A DNA stretch of 64,000 nucleotides from Rossellomorea marisflavi (GTDB taxonomy: Bacteria; Bacillota; Bacilli; Bacillales; Bacillaceae_B), in contig CP033051.1 of assembly GCA_003667865.1 (NCBI GenBank), positions 124,001 to 188,000 of the forward strand, given 5' to 3'. Shown here piece after piece: positions 1-8,773 of the stretch. Under the pieces are notes generated by a model. It saw nothing but the letters and a program-made list of their open reading frames with translations, was not told the origin of the DNA and did not search any database. A program made the translations under genes and the position numbers. Numbering within the stretch: the stretch's first letter is position 1; the number at the start of each line of letters is the position of its first letter.

Positions 1-486
1 TTCTTAAGTGGATACACATCAAAGCTTGCTGGCACTGAGCGTGGGGTTACATCACCAGAAGCGACATTTTCAACTTGCTTTGGTTCTCCTTTCTTACCAC
101 TTCCAGCAATTCGCTATGCTGAAATGCTAGGAAAGAAAATCGATGAGCATAATTCTCAAGTGTTCTTAGTTAACACTGGCTGGACTGGTGGAGAATACGG
201 TGTTGGGAAGCGTATGAAGCTTAGCTATACTCGCGCTATGGTTCAAGCTGCACTTGAAGGCGAATTAACAAATGTTGAAACGGTCCAAGACGAAATCTTT
301 GGTCTATCTATTCCTGTACACGTACCTGGAGTTCCTGATGAGGTTCTTCAACCAGTCAAAACATGGGATAATGAAAAGGCTTACACACAAAAGGCATTGG
401 AGCTTTCAGAGCAATTCCGTAACAACTTCAAGAAATTCTCTAGCTTCTCAACTGCCATTGAGGAAAAAGGTGGACCTTTAAAATAA
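1..486 (+). CDS. pckA: Phosphoenolpyruvate carboxykinase (ATP), C-terminal part
   Basis: The reading frame is open from base 1, so the gene starts upstream of the window; about 161 C-terminal codons are present. The visible sequence has the hallmarks of ATP-dependent PckA: a [12 protein letters not shown] segment, GSPFLPLP, and the NTGWTGG motif. The enzyme converts oxaloacetate plus ATP to phosphoenolpyruvate in the cytoplasm, the entry step of gluconeogenesis. Its position next to ytmB and ytmA matches the B. subtilis pckA locus. An imperfect hairpin ending in a T-rich run (about 509-608) probably terminates the transcript. Identification is firm; nothing can be said about the N-terminus or promoter. 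Confidence 0.95.
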   Translation, partial: FLSGYTSKLAGTERGVTSPEATFSTCFGSPFLPLPAIRYAEMLGKKIDEHNSQVFLVNTGWTGGEYGVGKRMKLSYTRAMVQAALEGELTNVETVQDEIFGLSIPVHVPGVPDEVLQPVKTWDNEKAYTQKALELSEQFRNNFKKFSSFSTAIEEKGGPLK

Positions 487-702
487 ATCAACAATTGCAA
501 TACTAGTAAAGGTTGTCTCGTAACAAGAAATCTTACCTGATCACAACGATATCTGTCGTCGTAAAAGGAAGTATTTCTTTGAGAGGCAGCCTTTTCTATT
601 ATTTTTTCTCATTGTGCTCCTTAGGTATACAAACTAAAATTCATCTATACATAGAGAACTATTTTTTGGTAAGATATCTTAAAGCATTAAGGGGGAAAAG
701 AA

Positions 703-1494
703 ATGATTAGACAGTTAACGCAAGCAGACGACCCTGCTGTTCAACAGCTAATAAGGCAAAAGCCTGCGGAAAATTTATTTATCATTGGTGATGTAGAAGC
801 CTTCGGCTACGAAGAAGACTTTCAAACATTATGGGGAGAATTCGATGATGATGGAAAGCTACAAGCTGTTCTTTTAAAATATGAAGAAAATTTCATCCCA
901 TTTTCTTTGGGAGCTTTTGACGCAAAAGGATTTGCAACGATTATGAATAGCTCTGAATCTTTCACATTTCTATCTGGTCTTAAAGAAATCGTTTCTCAGA
1001 TTGAACCATATTTAACTGTACAACCAACCTCAAAGAGAGAATTTTATTATGCCAAATGTACACATTCAGAATTGTTAGTAAAACGAGTTGATGACGAAGT
1101 AAAAAAAGTAACACTTGAAGAAATCCCCCAACTCGTTGATTTGTTAACTAGTATTCCTGAATTTCATAACAGTCAAACGACGATTGAGAACAAAAAGAGA
1201 AATATGGAAAAAGGCGTCTCAAGAAGCTACTATTTTGAAGAAGATGGGAAAATGGTATCCACTGCTTCAACAACAGCTGAAAATAGTCTGTCTGCTATGA
1301 TTGTTGGGGTTGCAACAGATGCTCATTATAAAAGAAAAGGCTATGCAACACGCTGCCTGAATCAACTATGCTTAGATATCCTTGCTGAAGGAAAAGAGCT
1401 TTGCTTATTTTATGACAACCCTGAAGCTGGAAAGATCTATAAGCGTCTTGGGTTTGAGGATATTGGATTTTGGAGTATGAACACATTTAAATAA
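703..1494 (+). CDS. GNAT family N-acetyltransferase
   Basis: The protein has 263 residues, with a good ribosome binding site (AGGGGGAAAAG) before the ATG. The C-terminal half has the GNAT acetyl-CoA fold: a beta strand with MIVGVATD, then the pyrophosphate-binding loop YKRKGYATRC and a following helix, and a final GKIYKRLGFEDIG segment typical of this superfamily. The first roughly 125 residues form an additional N-terminal domain, as in the longer GNAT subfamily. The acetyl acceptor cannot be predicted. It is a single-gene unit followed by a hairpin shared with the converging ytmB. Confidence 0.8.
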   Translation: MIRQLTQADDPAVQQLIRQKPAENLFIIGDVEAFGYEEDFQTLWGEFDDDGKLQAVLLKYEENFIPFSLGAFDAKGFATIMNSSESFTFLSGLKEIVSQIEPYLTVQPTSKREFYYAKCTHSELLVKRVDDEVKKVTLEEIPQLVDLLTSIPEFHNSQTTIENKKRNMEKGVSRSYYFEEDGKMVSTASTTAENSLSAMIVGVATDAHYKRKGYATRCLNQLCLDILAEGKELCLFYDNPEAGKIYKRLGFEDIGFWSMNTFK

Positions 1495-1505
1495 TCTTCG
1501 TAACA

Positions 1506-1540
1506 AAAAGCAAAGCTGTATTCACGCAACTTTGCTTTTA
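1506..1540. terminator. Bidirectional rho-independent terminator between the GNAT gene and ytmB
   Basis: AAAAGCAAAG pairs with CTTTGCTTTT (10 bp). The A-run on one side and T-run on the other let it serve both converging genes. Confidence 0.7.
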
Positions 1541-1551
1541 TCAACATAAGG

Positions 1552-1794
1552 TCAGTTAGTAGAATTTAATGCAACAAGACGGTATGTAATAATCGTCTGA
1601 TCGTTTTCCCACTGTAGCTTTTCGATTTTCGCATATCCATTATGTTCACTTTCCTTCGTTCTTCTCACTTCAATTGGAACATGCATCGGATATAAACGAT
1701 AGGAATCCTTCACAAGTGTAAATACATTTTCCTCTTCTCGCTGTTCGTTCCCTTTTGTCACAATCATCGTATTAAGCTCTAATCCCATTCCCAT
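1552..1794 (-). CDS. ytmB: YtmB family protein (DUF2584)
   Basis: An 80-residue protein that starts MGMGLELNTMIVTKG, which I recognise as the YtmB/DUF2584 family of Bacillus. The ATG is preceded by GAGAGGG at suitable spacing. It is a small soluble protein with several predicted beta strands and no membrane segment. It lies 44 bp after ytmA on the same strand, so the two are probably co-transcribed. The function of the family is not known. Confidence 0.8.
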   Translation of the reverse strand: MGMGLELNTMIVTKGNEQREEENVFTLVKDSYRLYPMHVPIEVRRTKESEHNGYAKIEKLQWENDQTIITYRLVALNSTN

Positions 1795-1838
1795 AGCAAA
1801 TCCCTCTCAATCTTAAATCAATTTTCTCACTTTTTATT

Positions 1839-2624
1839 TTATTGTTGTTTCATCCATTTGCATACCATTTTCACAATATCTCGGTTTACTTTTGGAGGAA
1901 AATAATGTGTGTATTCTGGGAAATAGTATGATTCCACCTTCTTACCTAATTCCTTTAACCTTTTTTCAAGGCGGTATGCATGATCAACTGTAACATTCTT
2001 ATCCTTTTCACCATGAATGATTAATATAGGACTCTTAATTTCTTCAGCCCGGTACAAAGGTGTTCTCCACTTATAAGAATCGGGGACCTTGGATGGTGTT
2101 CCTCCAATGACCCTCTTCATCATTCTGCGCATATCTTTTCTTTCCATATATGTTAAAACCATATCAGAAACGCCGCCCCATGTAACTATGGATGTAGCCT
2201 CCTGTCGCTCCACACCAGTAAATAAGGCCATAATTCCCCCTCGGGAAAAGCCAAAAATATGAACACGATGGGAACGTACTCTTGGATGCGCTTTTAGAAT
2301 ATCAAACGCACTATACGCATCTTCCCGATCATCACCAGCAAAATCTTCATTGCCTTGTCCACCCCGATTTCCTCGATAATATGGTGCAAACACAATGAAA
2401 CCTTCAGAGGCGAATTGAGCAATTCTTGCCGGGCGAACCATCCCGATACCTTTAATCCCACCTCGTAAATATAAAAAGCCATCATAAAATTCATTTCCAA
2501 CTGGCTCCGCAAGTAACCCTTTCACCTGCAAACCTTTTGAATAATATGTTAAGACATATAAATTCACTTTTGGATTCGGAGACGGAAAGGGTTGCCTGTC
2601 AATTACTAGATCATCAACCTTCAT
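1839..2624 (-). CDS. ytmA: YtmA-like alpha/beta hydrolase (prolyl oligopeptidase-like fold)
   Basis: A 261-residue protein with an alpha/beta hydrolase core. The nucleophile elbow is GFSRGG (Ser), a charge-relay Asp is likely in GEKDKNV, and the His lies in EYTHYF near the C-terminus. A glycine-rich oxyanion segment (YLRGGIKGIG) precedes the elbow. This resembles the peptidase S9-like YtmA of B. subtilis, which also flanks ytmB. There is no signal peptide, so it is probably cytoplasmic. The start is supported by AAAGGAAGAG before the ATG. The substrate is unknown; esterase or peptidase activity is plausible. Confidence 0.8.
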   Translation of the reverse strand: MKVDDLVIDRQPFPSPNPKVNLYVLTYYSKGLQVKGLLAEPVGNEFYDGFLYLRGGIKGIGMVRPARIAQFASEGFIVFAPYYRGNRGGQGNEDFAGDDREDAYSAFDILKAHPRVRSHRVHIFGFSRGGIMALFTGVERQEATSIVTWGGVSDMVLTYMERKDMRRMMKRVIGGTPSKVPDSYKWRTPLYRAEEIKSPILIIHGEKDKNVTVDHAYRLEKRLKELGKKVESYYFPEYTHYFPPKVNRDIVKMVCKWMKQQ

Positions 2625-2735
2625 ATTCTCTTCCTTTCAAAGCGTGCTATAGGTATTCACACATTTTTTTACCCAATCATACGATATCTTATCAAAAATC
2701 AAATCATTTTACCTTTTATTAGGGAGGACGTATGT

Positions 2736-3737
2736 ATGAAAAAAATAGTTAAAATTAGTGTGGCTTTATTTCTTGTTTCCATTCTAATGGTAGGGCTTGC
2801 TGCTTGTGGAAGCCAAAATCAATCACTTGAGAAGGTACGCGTCGCTGAAGTTACCCGCTCGATTTTCTATGCTCCTCAGTATGTAGCCATTGAGAAAGGT
2901 TTTTTTGAAGAAGAAGGTCTTGATATTGAGTTAACAACAACTTGGGGTGGCGATAAAACCATGACGGCCCTCCTTTCAGATGGAGCAGATGTTTCGTTAG
3001 TAGGTTCTGAAACAACGATTTATGTGCATGCCCAAGGTTCTGATGACCCAGCCATCAACTTTGCTCAATTAACACAAACAGATGGCACATTCCTTGTAGC
3101 ACGTGAAAAGGTAGACGATTTCTCCTGGGATCAATTAAAAGGCTCTACATTTCTTGGCCAACGTAAAGGTGGAATGCCACAAATGGTTGGAGAGTTTGTA
3201 CTAAAGCAAAATGGCATCGACCCCCAAAATGACCTAGAGCTAATTCAAAATGTCGATTTCGCCAATATCCCAAATGCCTTTGCATCCGGGACTGGAGACT
3301 ATGTACAGTTATTTGAACCAACAGCATCAATCTTCGAAAAAGAAGGCAAAGGTCATATCATTGCATCCTTTGGTGAAGAATCAGGTCACGTTCCGTACAC
3401 AACATTCATGGCAAAAGAAAGCTTTATGAGTGAAAAAGAAGATGTCGTAAAAAGCTTTACTAAAGCAATCTACAAGGCTCAAACATGGGTTGAGGAAAAC
3501 AGCGCAGAAGAAATCGCAAAAGTTATTCAACCATACTTCGAAGACACAGAACTAGACATTATCGAAACCGTAGTAGACCGCTACAAATCACAAGGCTCAT
3601 TCGCCACTGACCCAATCCTAGACGAAGAAGAATGGAACAACCTACAAAACATCATGGACGAATCCGGAGAACTACCAGAACGAGTAGACTACGAAACACT
3701 AGTAAACACATCTGTTGCAGAGGAAGTTATTGAGTAG
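2736..3737 (+). CDS. ytlA: ABC transporter substrate-binding lipoprotein (NMT1/SsuA-like)
   Basis: A 333-residue protein with a lipoprotein signal peptide: a positively charged start, a hydrophobic stretch and the lipobox GLAACG with the acceptor Cys near residue 24. The mature part begins with VRVAEVTRSIFYAPQYVAIE and EEGLDIELTTTWGG, the type II periplasmic-binding fold of the NMT1/SsuA/TauA group. It would be anchored on the outer face of the membrane and deliver ligand to YtlC-YtlD. Ligands of this group include aliphatic sulfonates and pyrimidine precursors of thiamine; the sequence does not decide which. A GGAGG site precedes the ATG. The 322-bp gap to ytlC holds a repeat element and no terminator that I can recognise. 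Confidence 0.85.
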   Translation: MKKIVKISVALFLVSILMVGLAACGSQNQSLEKVRVAEVTRSIFYAPQYVAIEKGFFEEEGLDIELTTTWGGDKTMTALLSDGADVSLVGSETTIYVHAQGSDDPAINFAQLTQTDGTFLVAREKVDDFSWDQLKGSTFLGQRKGGMPQMVGEFVLKQNGIDPQNDLELIQNVDFANIPNAFASGTGDYVQLFEPTASIFEKEGKGHIIASFGEESGHVPYTTFMAKESFMSEKEDVVKSFTKAIYKAQTWVEENSAEEIAKVIQPYFEDTELDIIETVVDRYKSQGSFATDPILDEEEWNNLQNIMDESGELPERVDYETLVNTSVAEEVIE

Positions 3738-3847
3738 GGTTATTAGTTAAGAGTCGTTTAAAAGACTAAGTGGTCAATAATGTATTTTCAACAATTTGAC
3801 CCTTCATAGAAATAAATAGTTTAGTTAGTTAATTGTAAATCCACAGA

Positions 3848-3971
3848 GTTGCTTGGAGCGGAAGGTGTTTGACTCCTGCGGGACATAGCGGGAATAGTGA
3901 GACCCCACAGCGAAGCGAGGAGGCTCACTCCCGCCCCGCGGAAAGCAAGCACCTGGAGCGCAAAGCAACGG
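3848..3971. repeat. Structured intergenic palindromic element, copy A
   Basis: A GC-rich insert in the 3738-4059 gap. Nested arms are visible: GTTGCTT (3849-3855) with AAGCAAC (3963-3969), GGTG(T)TTG with CAAGCACC, and GTGAGACC with GGCTCAC. Sub-motifs GGAGCGGAAG, TTGACTCCT and GGAAAGCAAG recur in copy B at 57504-57646 in the opposite orientation. It is not coding in any convincing frame. Similar GC-rich elements recur between genes in many Bacillaceae genomes as far as I recall; I do not know an accepted name. Confidence 0.75.
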
Positions 3972-4059
3972 ACTATGTTATGTAACATTCCCAATTCAAA
4001 AGCACAAAGGGACCAATCCTGGTCCCTAATTCTTAATTTACAGAAAAGGAGGACGATCC

Positions 4060-4839
4060 GTGAGCTTCTTAACAATCCAAGACGTCCATCATTCCTATTT
4101 TTCACCAAAATCAGCAACAAAAGCCCTATCCAATATTTCACTAGACGTTGAAGAAGGTGAATTTATCTCTTTCATAGGACCAAGTGGCTGTGGGAAAACA
4201 ACCCTTCTATCCATTATTGCAGGCCTATTAAAGCCAACAGAAGGAAAAGTCTTACTCCAAACTCTACCACCTCAAAAAATTCGGCATCAAATGGGCTATA
4301 TGCTGCAACAAGACTACTTATTCCCATGGAAAACAATCGAAGAAAATATTCTAATAGGTTTAAAGATTACGAACTCACTCACAGAACAAACCAAACAACA
4401 TGCCTTTCAGCTTTTGGATACGATGGGATTAAGTAAAGTTCTACAACAATACCCTAATGAGCTGTCAGGGGGAATGCGCCAGCGTGTTGCATTAGTTCGA
4501 ACATTGGCAGTTGAGCCAAAGCTTCTTTTACTTGATGAGCCATTTTCAGCACTTGATTATCAAACCAAATTGAAGCTAGAGGATCTTGTTCATTCAACGT
4601 TAAAGTCATTTGGAAAGACAGCAATCCTCGTCACACATGATATCGGTGAATCGATTGCCATGAGTGATCGAATTGTATTGTTTTCTCCCAATCCAGGAAA
4701 AATCCACAAAATTTTTCATGTACCAAAAGAGTTAAAGGACTTAAAACCTTTTGAAGTACGAAATCATGACACGTTCTCTCAATATTTCCAGATTATATGG
4801 AAGGAGCTGGAGCAACTTGAATCTAGATCAAACAACTGA
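4060..4839 (+). CDS. ytlC: ABC transporter ATP-binding protein (nitrate/sulfonate/taurine type)
   Basis: A 259-residue ATPase with all ABC motifs: Walker [11 protein letters not shown]-loop [10 protein letters not shown], signature LSGGMRQR, Walker [13 protein letters not shown] and the switch His in LVTHDIGE. It begins with GTG, chosen because AAAGGAGGA lies 6-7 bases upstream and the frame opens with the expected [11 protein letters not shown] strand. It powers uptake together with YtlD (next gene, overlapping by 23 bp) and the lipoprotein YtlA. It is a peripheral protein on the cytoplasmic face of the membrane. Confidence 0.92.
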   Translation: MSFLTIQDVHHSYFSPKSATKALSNISLDVEEGEFISFIGPSGCGKTTLLSIIAGLLKPTEGKVLLQTLPPQKIRHQMGYMLQQDYLFPWKTIEENILIGLKITNSLTEQTKQHAFQLLDTMGLSKVLQQYPNELSGGMRQRVALVRTLAVEPKLLLLDEPFSALDYQTKLKLEDLVHSTLKSFGKTAILVTHDIGESIAMSDRIVLFSPNPGKIHKIFHVPKELKDLKPFEVRNHDTFSQYFQIIWKELEQLESRSNN

Positions 4840-5620
4840 AGTCAAACATCATCAGTATATTCAGTCATTAAAAAGAGAGAAACGACATGTTATGTTCTAC
4901 CAACTTGTAATATTTCTTGTCTTTTTTTCTCTTTGGGAGATTTCCAGCCGAGCTAGCTGGATTGATCCGTTAATTTTCAGCTCCCCAACAAAAATCTGGA
5001 ATCTGTTTCTTGAAAAGCTTATGGATGGTAGCTTAGTAAGCAATCTTTCATTTACGCTTGGTGAAACCGTTGCAGGCTTTATTTTAGGAACACTGCTCGG
5101 AACAATCCTTGCTGCGATATTGTGGTGGTCTCCATTTTTATCAAAGGTACTAGATCCGTATCTTGTTATATTAAATGCAATGCCAAAAGTCGCATTAGGA
5201 CCAATATTAATTGTAGGGTTAGGACCAGGGCTAACATCTATTATTGCGATGGGGACAATTATTTCTGTTATTATTACGACCATTGTCGTATATACGTCTT
5301 TCCGTGAAACCGATCCAAACTACTTAAAGGTTATGCAAACATTCAATGCCAGTCGAGGGCAAATGTTTAAAGAAGTCGTTCTTCCTTCCTCTTTTCCAAC
5401 AATCATTTCAACCTTGAAAGTAAACGTTGGTCTTTCATGGGTGGGTGTTATTGTTGGTGAATTTCTAGTGTCTTCAAAGGGGTTAGGGTATTTAATCATT
5501 TACGGCTTCCAAGTGTTCAATTTTACACTCGTCTTGCTCTCTCTACTTGTCATAGCTGTCTTTGCAACGATTATGTATAAGGTCGTAGAATACATTGAAA
5601 CAAAACTCGTAAAATCATAA
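4817..5620 (+). CDS. ytlD: ABC transporter permease (SsuC/TauC family)
   Basis: A permease with about six membrane segments and the BPD_transp_1 signature; the EAA-type loop appears around [20 protein letters not shown] place the start at TTG 4817 because AAGGAG (4801-4806) is correctly spaced there. An earlier in-frame ATG at 4751 would add 22 residues that merely read through the end of ytlC and lacks a ribosome binding site. The resulting protein has 267 residues. Translation is probably coupled to ytlC. Its stop overlaps the 3' end of the converging ytkD by 6 bp. Confidence 0.88.
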   Translation: MNLDQTTEVKHHQYIQSLKREKRHVMFYQLVIFLVFFSLWEISSRASWIDPLIFSSPTKIWNLFLEKLMDGSLVSNLSFTLGETVAGFILGTLLGTILAAILWWSPFLSKVLDPYLVILNAMPKVALGPILIVGLGPGLTSIIAMGTIISVIITTIVVYTSFRETDPNYLKVMQTFNASRGQMFKEVVLPSSFPTIISTLKVNVGLSWVGVIVGEFLVSSKGLGYLIIYGFQVFNFTLVLLSLLVIAVFATIMYKVVEYIETKLVKS

Positions 5621-6079
5621 TTGTTTTTTTACGTATGTTACAGCAAGAGGTACGACAGCATCTTTCATGATAAAGCTAAATCTTGAATCATGATGTATGG
5701 AGTCAAGATCCTCCTCCCATAGGATCGGACCATCTGTCTCCTGGTAATCCTCTTTCTTTACAAGCTTCTCAATTTCAGCATAATAGATTGCCTTGACGAA
5801 GGGTGGGTGATGATAAACCTTGTATTCTCCAATACATTGTAAGTTCTTAATCACTCCCCCTGTCTCTTCAAAGGTTTCTCTAATGGCTGCTTGATCACAG
5901 CTTTCTCCACGCTCAACCTTTCCACCAGGAAATTCTAACCCTCTTTTCTTATGCTTTGTAAATAGCCATTTATCATCATACCTACAGATGACAAATACAT
6001 GTTCAGGCTTGATAGAAAATGCTCCTTGTTGGAAAGCTACTTCTACGGTGTACCCATGTTGGTCTTGTAATCTATGCAA
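5615..6079 (-). CDS. ytkD: Nudix nucleoside triphosphate pyrophosphohydrolase YtkD
   Basis: A Nudix hydrolase with a complete box: GGKVERGES followed by RETFEETGG fits GX5EX7REUXEEXGU. In B. subtilis, YtkD hydrolyses (oxidised) nucleoside triphosphates, limiting mutation. The start is placed at TTG 6079: AAGGAG lies 8 bases upstream and the protein then begins [15 protein letters not shown], which lines up with the start of B. subtilis YtkD as I remember it. The upstream ATGs (6118, 6097) would add residues not in the family. The protein is 155 residues long. Locus order supports orthology. Confidence 0.85.
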   Translation of the reverse strand: MHRLQDQHGYTVEVAFQQGAFSIKPEHVFVICRYDDKWLFTKHKKRGLEFPGGKVERGESCDQAAIRETFEETGGVIKNLQCIGEYKVYHHPPFVKAIYYAEIEKLVKKEDYQETDGPILWEEDLDSIHHDSRFSFIMKDAVVPLAVTYVKKQL

Positions 6080-6219
6080 ATAAAATACTCCTTCCATTAT
6101 ACCTATAAATACTTCCAATATCCGTTATTAGGTAATTAGTACCAATTTTCCTTTTTTGAAACCCTTCCCCCATTATTTCGTATATGATAGGTGAGTACAA
6201 GATTGTGAGGAGTGGAGAA

Positions 6220-7092
6220 ATGAAAAAAATACTAGGAATAATGTCAGCAGTAACATTGACCTTTGTCCTTGCTGCATGTAATCAAACGGCAGAACCTACA
6301 AGTACAACGCAAGAAAAGAAAAGTACAAAGGAAAGCGAACTTACATTACAAGAAGTATTTGAAAAGTCTAATAGTGTCATGTCAGAGGTTAGCAGTTTTC
6401 GTTCTATTATGAAGATGAACCAAGTAATGACAATGCCTGGTTCTGCAGAAGAAGCTGGAAATCTTGAAATGCAATCAAATATTGATTCAGCTATTATCAT
6501 GGAACCGATGACATTACATCAAAATATGACGATGAGCATGGTTGCCGGCGAAGAAAGTGTTCCAATGCAGGATATGAATATGGAGAGCTACTTAACTGAT
6601 GAAGGATTCTTCATGAAGGAATCTGTTCAAAATAAATGGGTCAAGATGCCAAAGGAACTTTCTGATCAAATTCTACAAACGTCTAATGCTCAAACAAACC
6701 CATCTCAACAATTGGAGAGCTTAGAGCCATTTAAGGATGATTTTGAGTTTCAACAAGATGAGAATTACTATATTTTAAAGCTTAATGCTTCTGGTGAAAA
6801 GTTTAACGAGCTAATACAAAATACAATCAAAGAAACAATGCCTGATATGCTTCAACAAGCAGACGGCTTAGAGAACATCGGCTTTGATCAAGTAGAATAC
6901 GAACTTTTTATTGATAAAGAAACATTCTATACAATGAAGTTAAATTCTACTATGAAGATGACCTTAGAAAGCCCAGAAGGAAATATAGAAACAAACACGA
7001 AGCTTGAAAGTAAATTCAAAGATTACAATCAAGTAGAAGCAATTACAGTTCCTCAGGAAGTTGTCGACACTGCTGAAGAAATAGCACTGTAA
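6220..7092 (+). CDS. Lipoprotein, DUF6612-like
   Basis: I place the start at ATG 6220, preceded by AGGAGTGGAGAA, because the protein then opens with a standard lipoprotein signal peptide (MKKILGIMSAVTL... LAAC, acceptor Cys near residue 20). The mature protein, about 270 residues, is rich in Met, Gln and Glu and alternates beta strands in the LolA/LppX-like manner: sections such as MTLHQNMTMSM, WVKMPKEL and KLNASGEKFNELI resemble the DUF6612 lipoproteins of Firmicutes. It is probably surface-anchored. The function is unknown. A strong terminator follows directly. Confidence 0.65.
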   Translation: MKKILGIMSAVTLTFVLAACNQTAEPTSTTQEKKSTKESELTLQEVFEKSNSVMSEVSSFRSIMKMNQVMTMPGSAEEAGNLEMQSNIDSAIIMEPMTLHQNMTMSMVAGEESVPMQDMNMESYLTDEGFFMKESVQNKWVKMPKELSDQILQTSNAQTNPSQQLESLEPFKDDFEFQQDENYYILKLNASGEKFNELIQNTIKETMPDMLQQADGLENIGFDQVEYELFIDKETFYTMKLNSTMKMTLESPEGNIETNTKLESKFKDYNQVEAITVPQEVVDTAEEIAL

Positions 7093-7100
7093 ATACAAGT

Positions 7101-7133
7101 GGGATGTCTCTTTAATAGAGACATCCTTTTTTA
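7101..7133 (+). terminator. Rho-independent terminator after the lipoprotein gene
   Basis: GGATGTCTC (7102-7110) pairs with GAGACATCC (7118-7126), followed by a T-run. Confidence 0.85.
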
Positions 7134-7156
7134 AAATAATAAAATGCTATGGCTAC

Positions 7157-7486
7157 TTAAATGGACTTAAAGTGGTCTAATATTCCCATTCCTTCTATAT
7201 GCTCTTTAGCATCTTTATCTCCAAGTTCATGAATCATTTTATATATTTGCACTAAATTTTCATCATACGCATCATTTTCTTTATCGAAATGATATTGAAC
7301 ATAGGGTACGTGAGCCCGATAAAAGTTTTGCCAATCTGTTGAATGATTTGAGTCAAAAACTTCACGCAACTTTGTTATTTCTTCATCAGTTGCGGAAATT
7401 TTAAAATTCCAAGGAGAATCAGTTGAACTCCTTGATATTTCTCCAGTTGCCACTTCTATATAATAGTCATGTTTTTGCTGTTCCAC
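7157..7486 (-). CDS. Conserved hypothetical protein
   Basis: A 109-residue acidic soluble protein with no signal or membrane segment. The sequence alternates aromatic and charged residues (YYIEVATGEISRS, WQNFYRAHVPYVQYHF). I chose GTG 7486 because AAGGGG lies 8 bases upstream; a GTG three codons earlier sits almost on top of that site. I recognise it as a small Bacillus family sometimes labelled hydrolase or acyltransferase in databases, but I see no catalytic motif that would support such a name. Confidence 0.55.
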   Translation of the reverse strand: MEQQKHDYYIEVATGEISRSSTDSPWNFKISATDEEITKLREVFDSNHSTDWQNFYRAHVPYVQYHFDKENDAYDENLVQIYKMIHELGDKDAKEHIEGMGILDHFKSI

Positions 7487-7569
7487 GAACTCCACCCCTT
7501 TTTATTGTTATTTTACTTGTTCCTCAAATCCCTTCATCCTATACAAATTTAGTGCTGGTTCAGGATGAA

Positions 7570-7968
7570 TTATTTTTTATTCCGCCTCTCTTTTAATGCT
7601 TTTACCGCATTAATCAATACTGTAGGAACAGGAACCCCAGCTCGTCCAGCATTTTCAATAATGGAAAGAATCTCGTTAACAAGATAAAATAAAATTGTAG
7701 CATCACGAATATAATGTTGATTTCCTAAAATAGAGTCTAGGAGGTGAGCAACTGTTACAATAGAAAATATAAGAACCTTTTTTCCAATACCTTTTAAACC
7801 AAAGCTGCTTGAAAGCTCACCTTTTATACCTGCAGCAATTAAACCGCTTATATAGTCAATAATGATTACAACAATTAATAGTAGTAAAAGAGAGGACTCC
7901 CAATCTCCTACAAAATTTGTAATAATCGTTCCGATTCCAGCTATAGAGGGAGTGATAAACTTTGTCAC
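7570..7968 (-). CDS. ytkC: Phage holin-family membrane protein YtkC
   Basis: A 132-residue membrane protein with three hydrophobic segments and the pattern LLLLLIVVIIIDYISGLIAAGIKG, typical of the holin_4 (Cph1/TcdE-like) family. A charged tail (VKALKERRNKK) ends the protein. I place the start at GTG 7968: AAGGAGGAA is 5 bases upstream, whereas the TTG at 7989 lies upstream of that site. In B. subtilis ytkC also lies next to ytkD. Chromosomal holin-like proteins have been proposed to help release enzymes or in programmed lysis, but the role here is unproved. No endolysin gene is adjacent. Confidence 0.75.
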   Translation of the reverse strand: MTKFITPSIAGIGTIITNFVGDWESSLLLLLIVVIIIDYISGLIAAGIKGELSSSFGLKGIGKKVLIFSIVTVAHLLDSILGNQHYIRDATILFYLVNEILSIIENAGRAGVPVPTVLINAVKALKERRNKK

Positions 7969-8142
7969 AACACATTCCTCCTTGTACAATAGGTTAATAA
8001 TAAGGAAATCGGGTAAATATACATGTAAGGTCAGTCATCATAAGCTCGTAACTGAATACTATAAAAATAAGGTTGTCTTATTAAATCATATGATAAAGTG
8101 AAAAAAGTTGTTCAAGATAAAGAACATAGGAGGTGAAAAAAA

Positions 8143-8391
8143 TTGAAATTACTAGATGAGCTATATGAAATGTATCGAGGAAAGATTAGAGGAACAGATG
8201 AAGACTTAGATATGATTGCTCTTACAATCTTAGAGAATTGTTCTCGAGAGGAGCTCATTGAAATGATTGAAGAAATGGAAACAAGTGAGCTCGAATATTT
8301 TATTCGTTTATACATATTTGAAACATTAAAAGTAAAGTGGACCACTGAAGAAGGAGATTTTTTCGATCATAACAGACCCAATATTCACTAA
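8143..8391 (+). CDS. Small conserved protein (DUF6154-like)
   Basis: An 82-residue, highly acidic, helical protein starting at TTG 8143 behind a strong AGGAGGTG site. The segment ENCSREELIEMIEEMETSEL is characteristic of a small Bacillus family that I associate with DUF6154. There is no membrane segment. It lies between ytkC and ytzI. Its function is unknown. Confidence 0.65.
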   Translation: MKLLDELYEMYRGKIRGTDEDLDMIALTILENCSREELIEMIEEMETSELEYFIRLYIFETLKVKWTTEEGDFFDHNRPNIH

Positions 8392-8506
8392 TTGATGGTC
8401 TCTTCTACTGATGGGTAACGCTGCTTGTACTGATATTGATTTTTGCCATAATAGCTAGTTACACTATTCTGTTCCATGATAAAATAACTCTGGGAGGAGA
8501 TTCGCC

Positions 8507-8677
8507 ATGGGTTTAATTATTGTCATGATTCTAGCTATCATTATCTGCGTTATTGTCATCCTAGTAAGTGCATTAACTACATCTAAAGCGTATCAATATA
8601 AGCATAAGGTGGATCCTTTAGAGGGAAATCCACATATTCAGAATATGAAAACGGATGAACAAGATAAAGAAAAATAA
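8507..8677 (+). CDS. ytzI: Small membrane protein YtzI
   Basis: A 56-residue ORF with a strong GGGAGGAG site before the ATG. Residues 2-22 form one hydrophobic helix (LIIVMILAIIICVIVILV), followed by SALTTSKAYQYKHKVDP and a charged, hydrophilic tail; this matches the YtzI family located near ytkA/ytjA in B. subtilis. It is predicted to be a single-pass membrane protein with a cytoplasmic tail. The function is unknown. A clear terminator follows. Confidence 0.75.
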   Translation: MGLIIVMILAIIICVIVILVSALTTSKAYQYKHKVDPLEGNPHIQNMKTDEQDKEK

Positions 8678-8686
8678 TGTCACACC

Positions 8687-8727
8687 AAAAGCTGGTTCCT
8701 GTAAGAAGGTGAACCAGCTTTTTTTTG
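8687..8727 (+). terminator. Rho-independent terminator after ytzI
   Basis: AAAAGCTGGTTC (8687-8698) pairs with GAACCAGCTTTT (8711-8722), continuing into eight T residues. Confidence 0.9.
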
Positions 8728-8773
8728 CGTTAAAATGCAGGCGTGTCGTGATGCGGCGTTAAGAATTGATTTT

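Noticed and set aside
3821..4151. Open reading frames across the palindromic element
   Set aside because: They exist only because the element is GC-rich; composition is basic and unlike neighbours, with no ribosome binding site.
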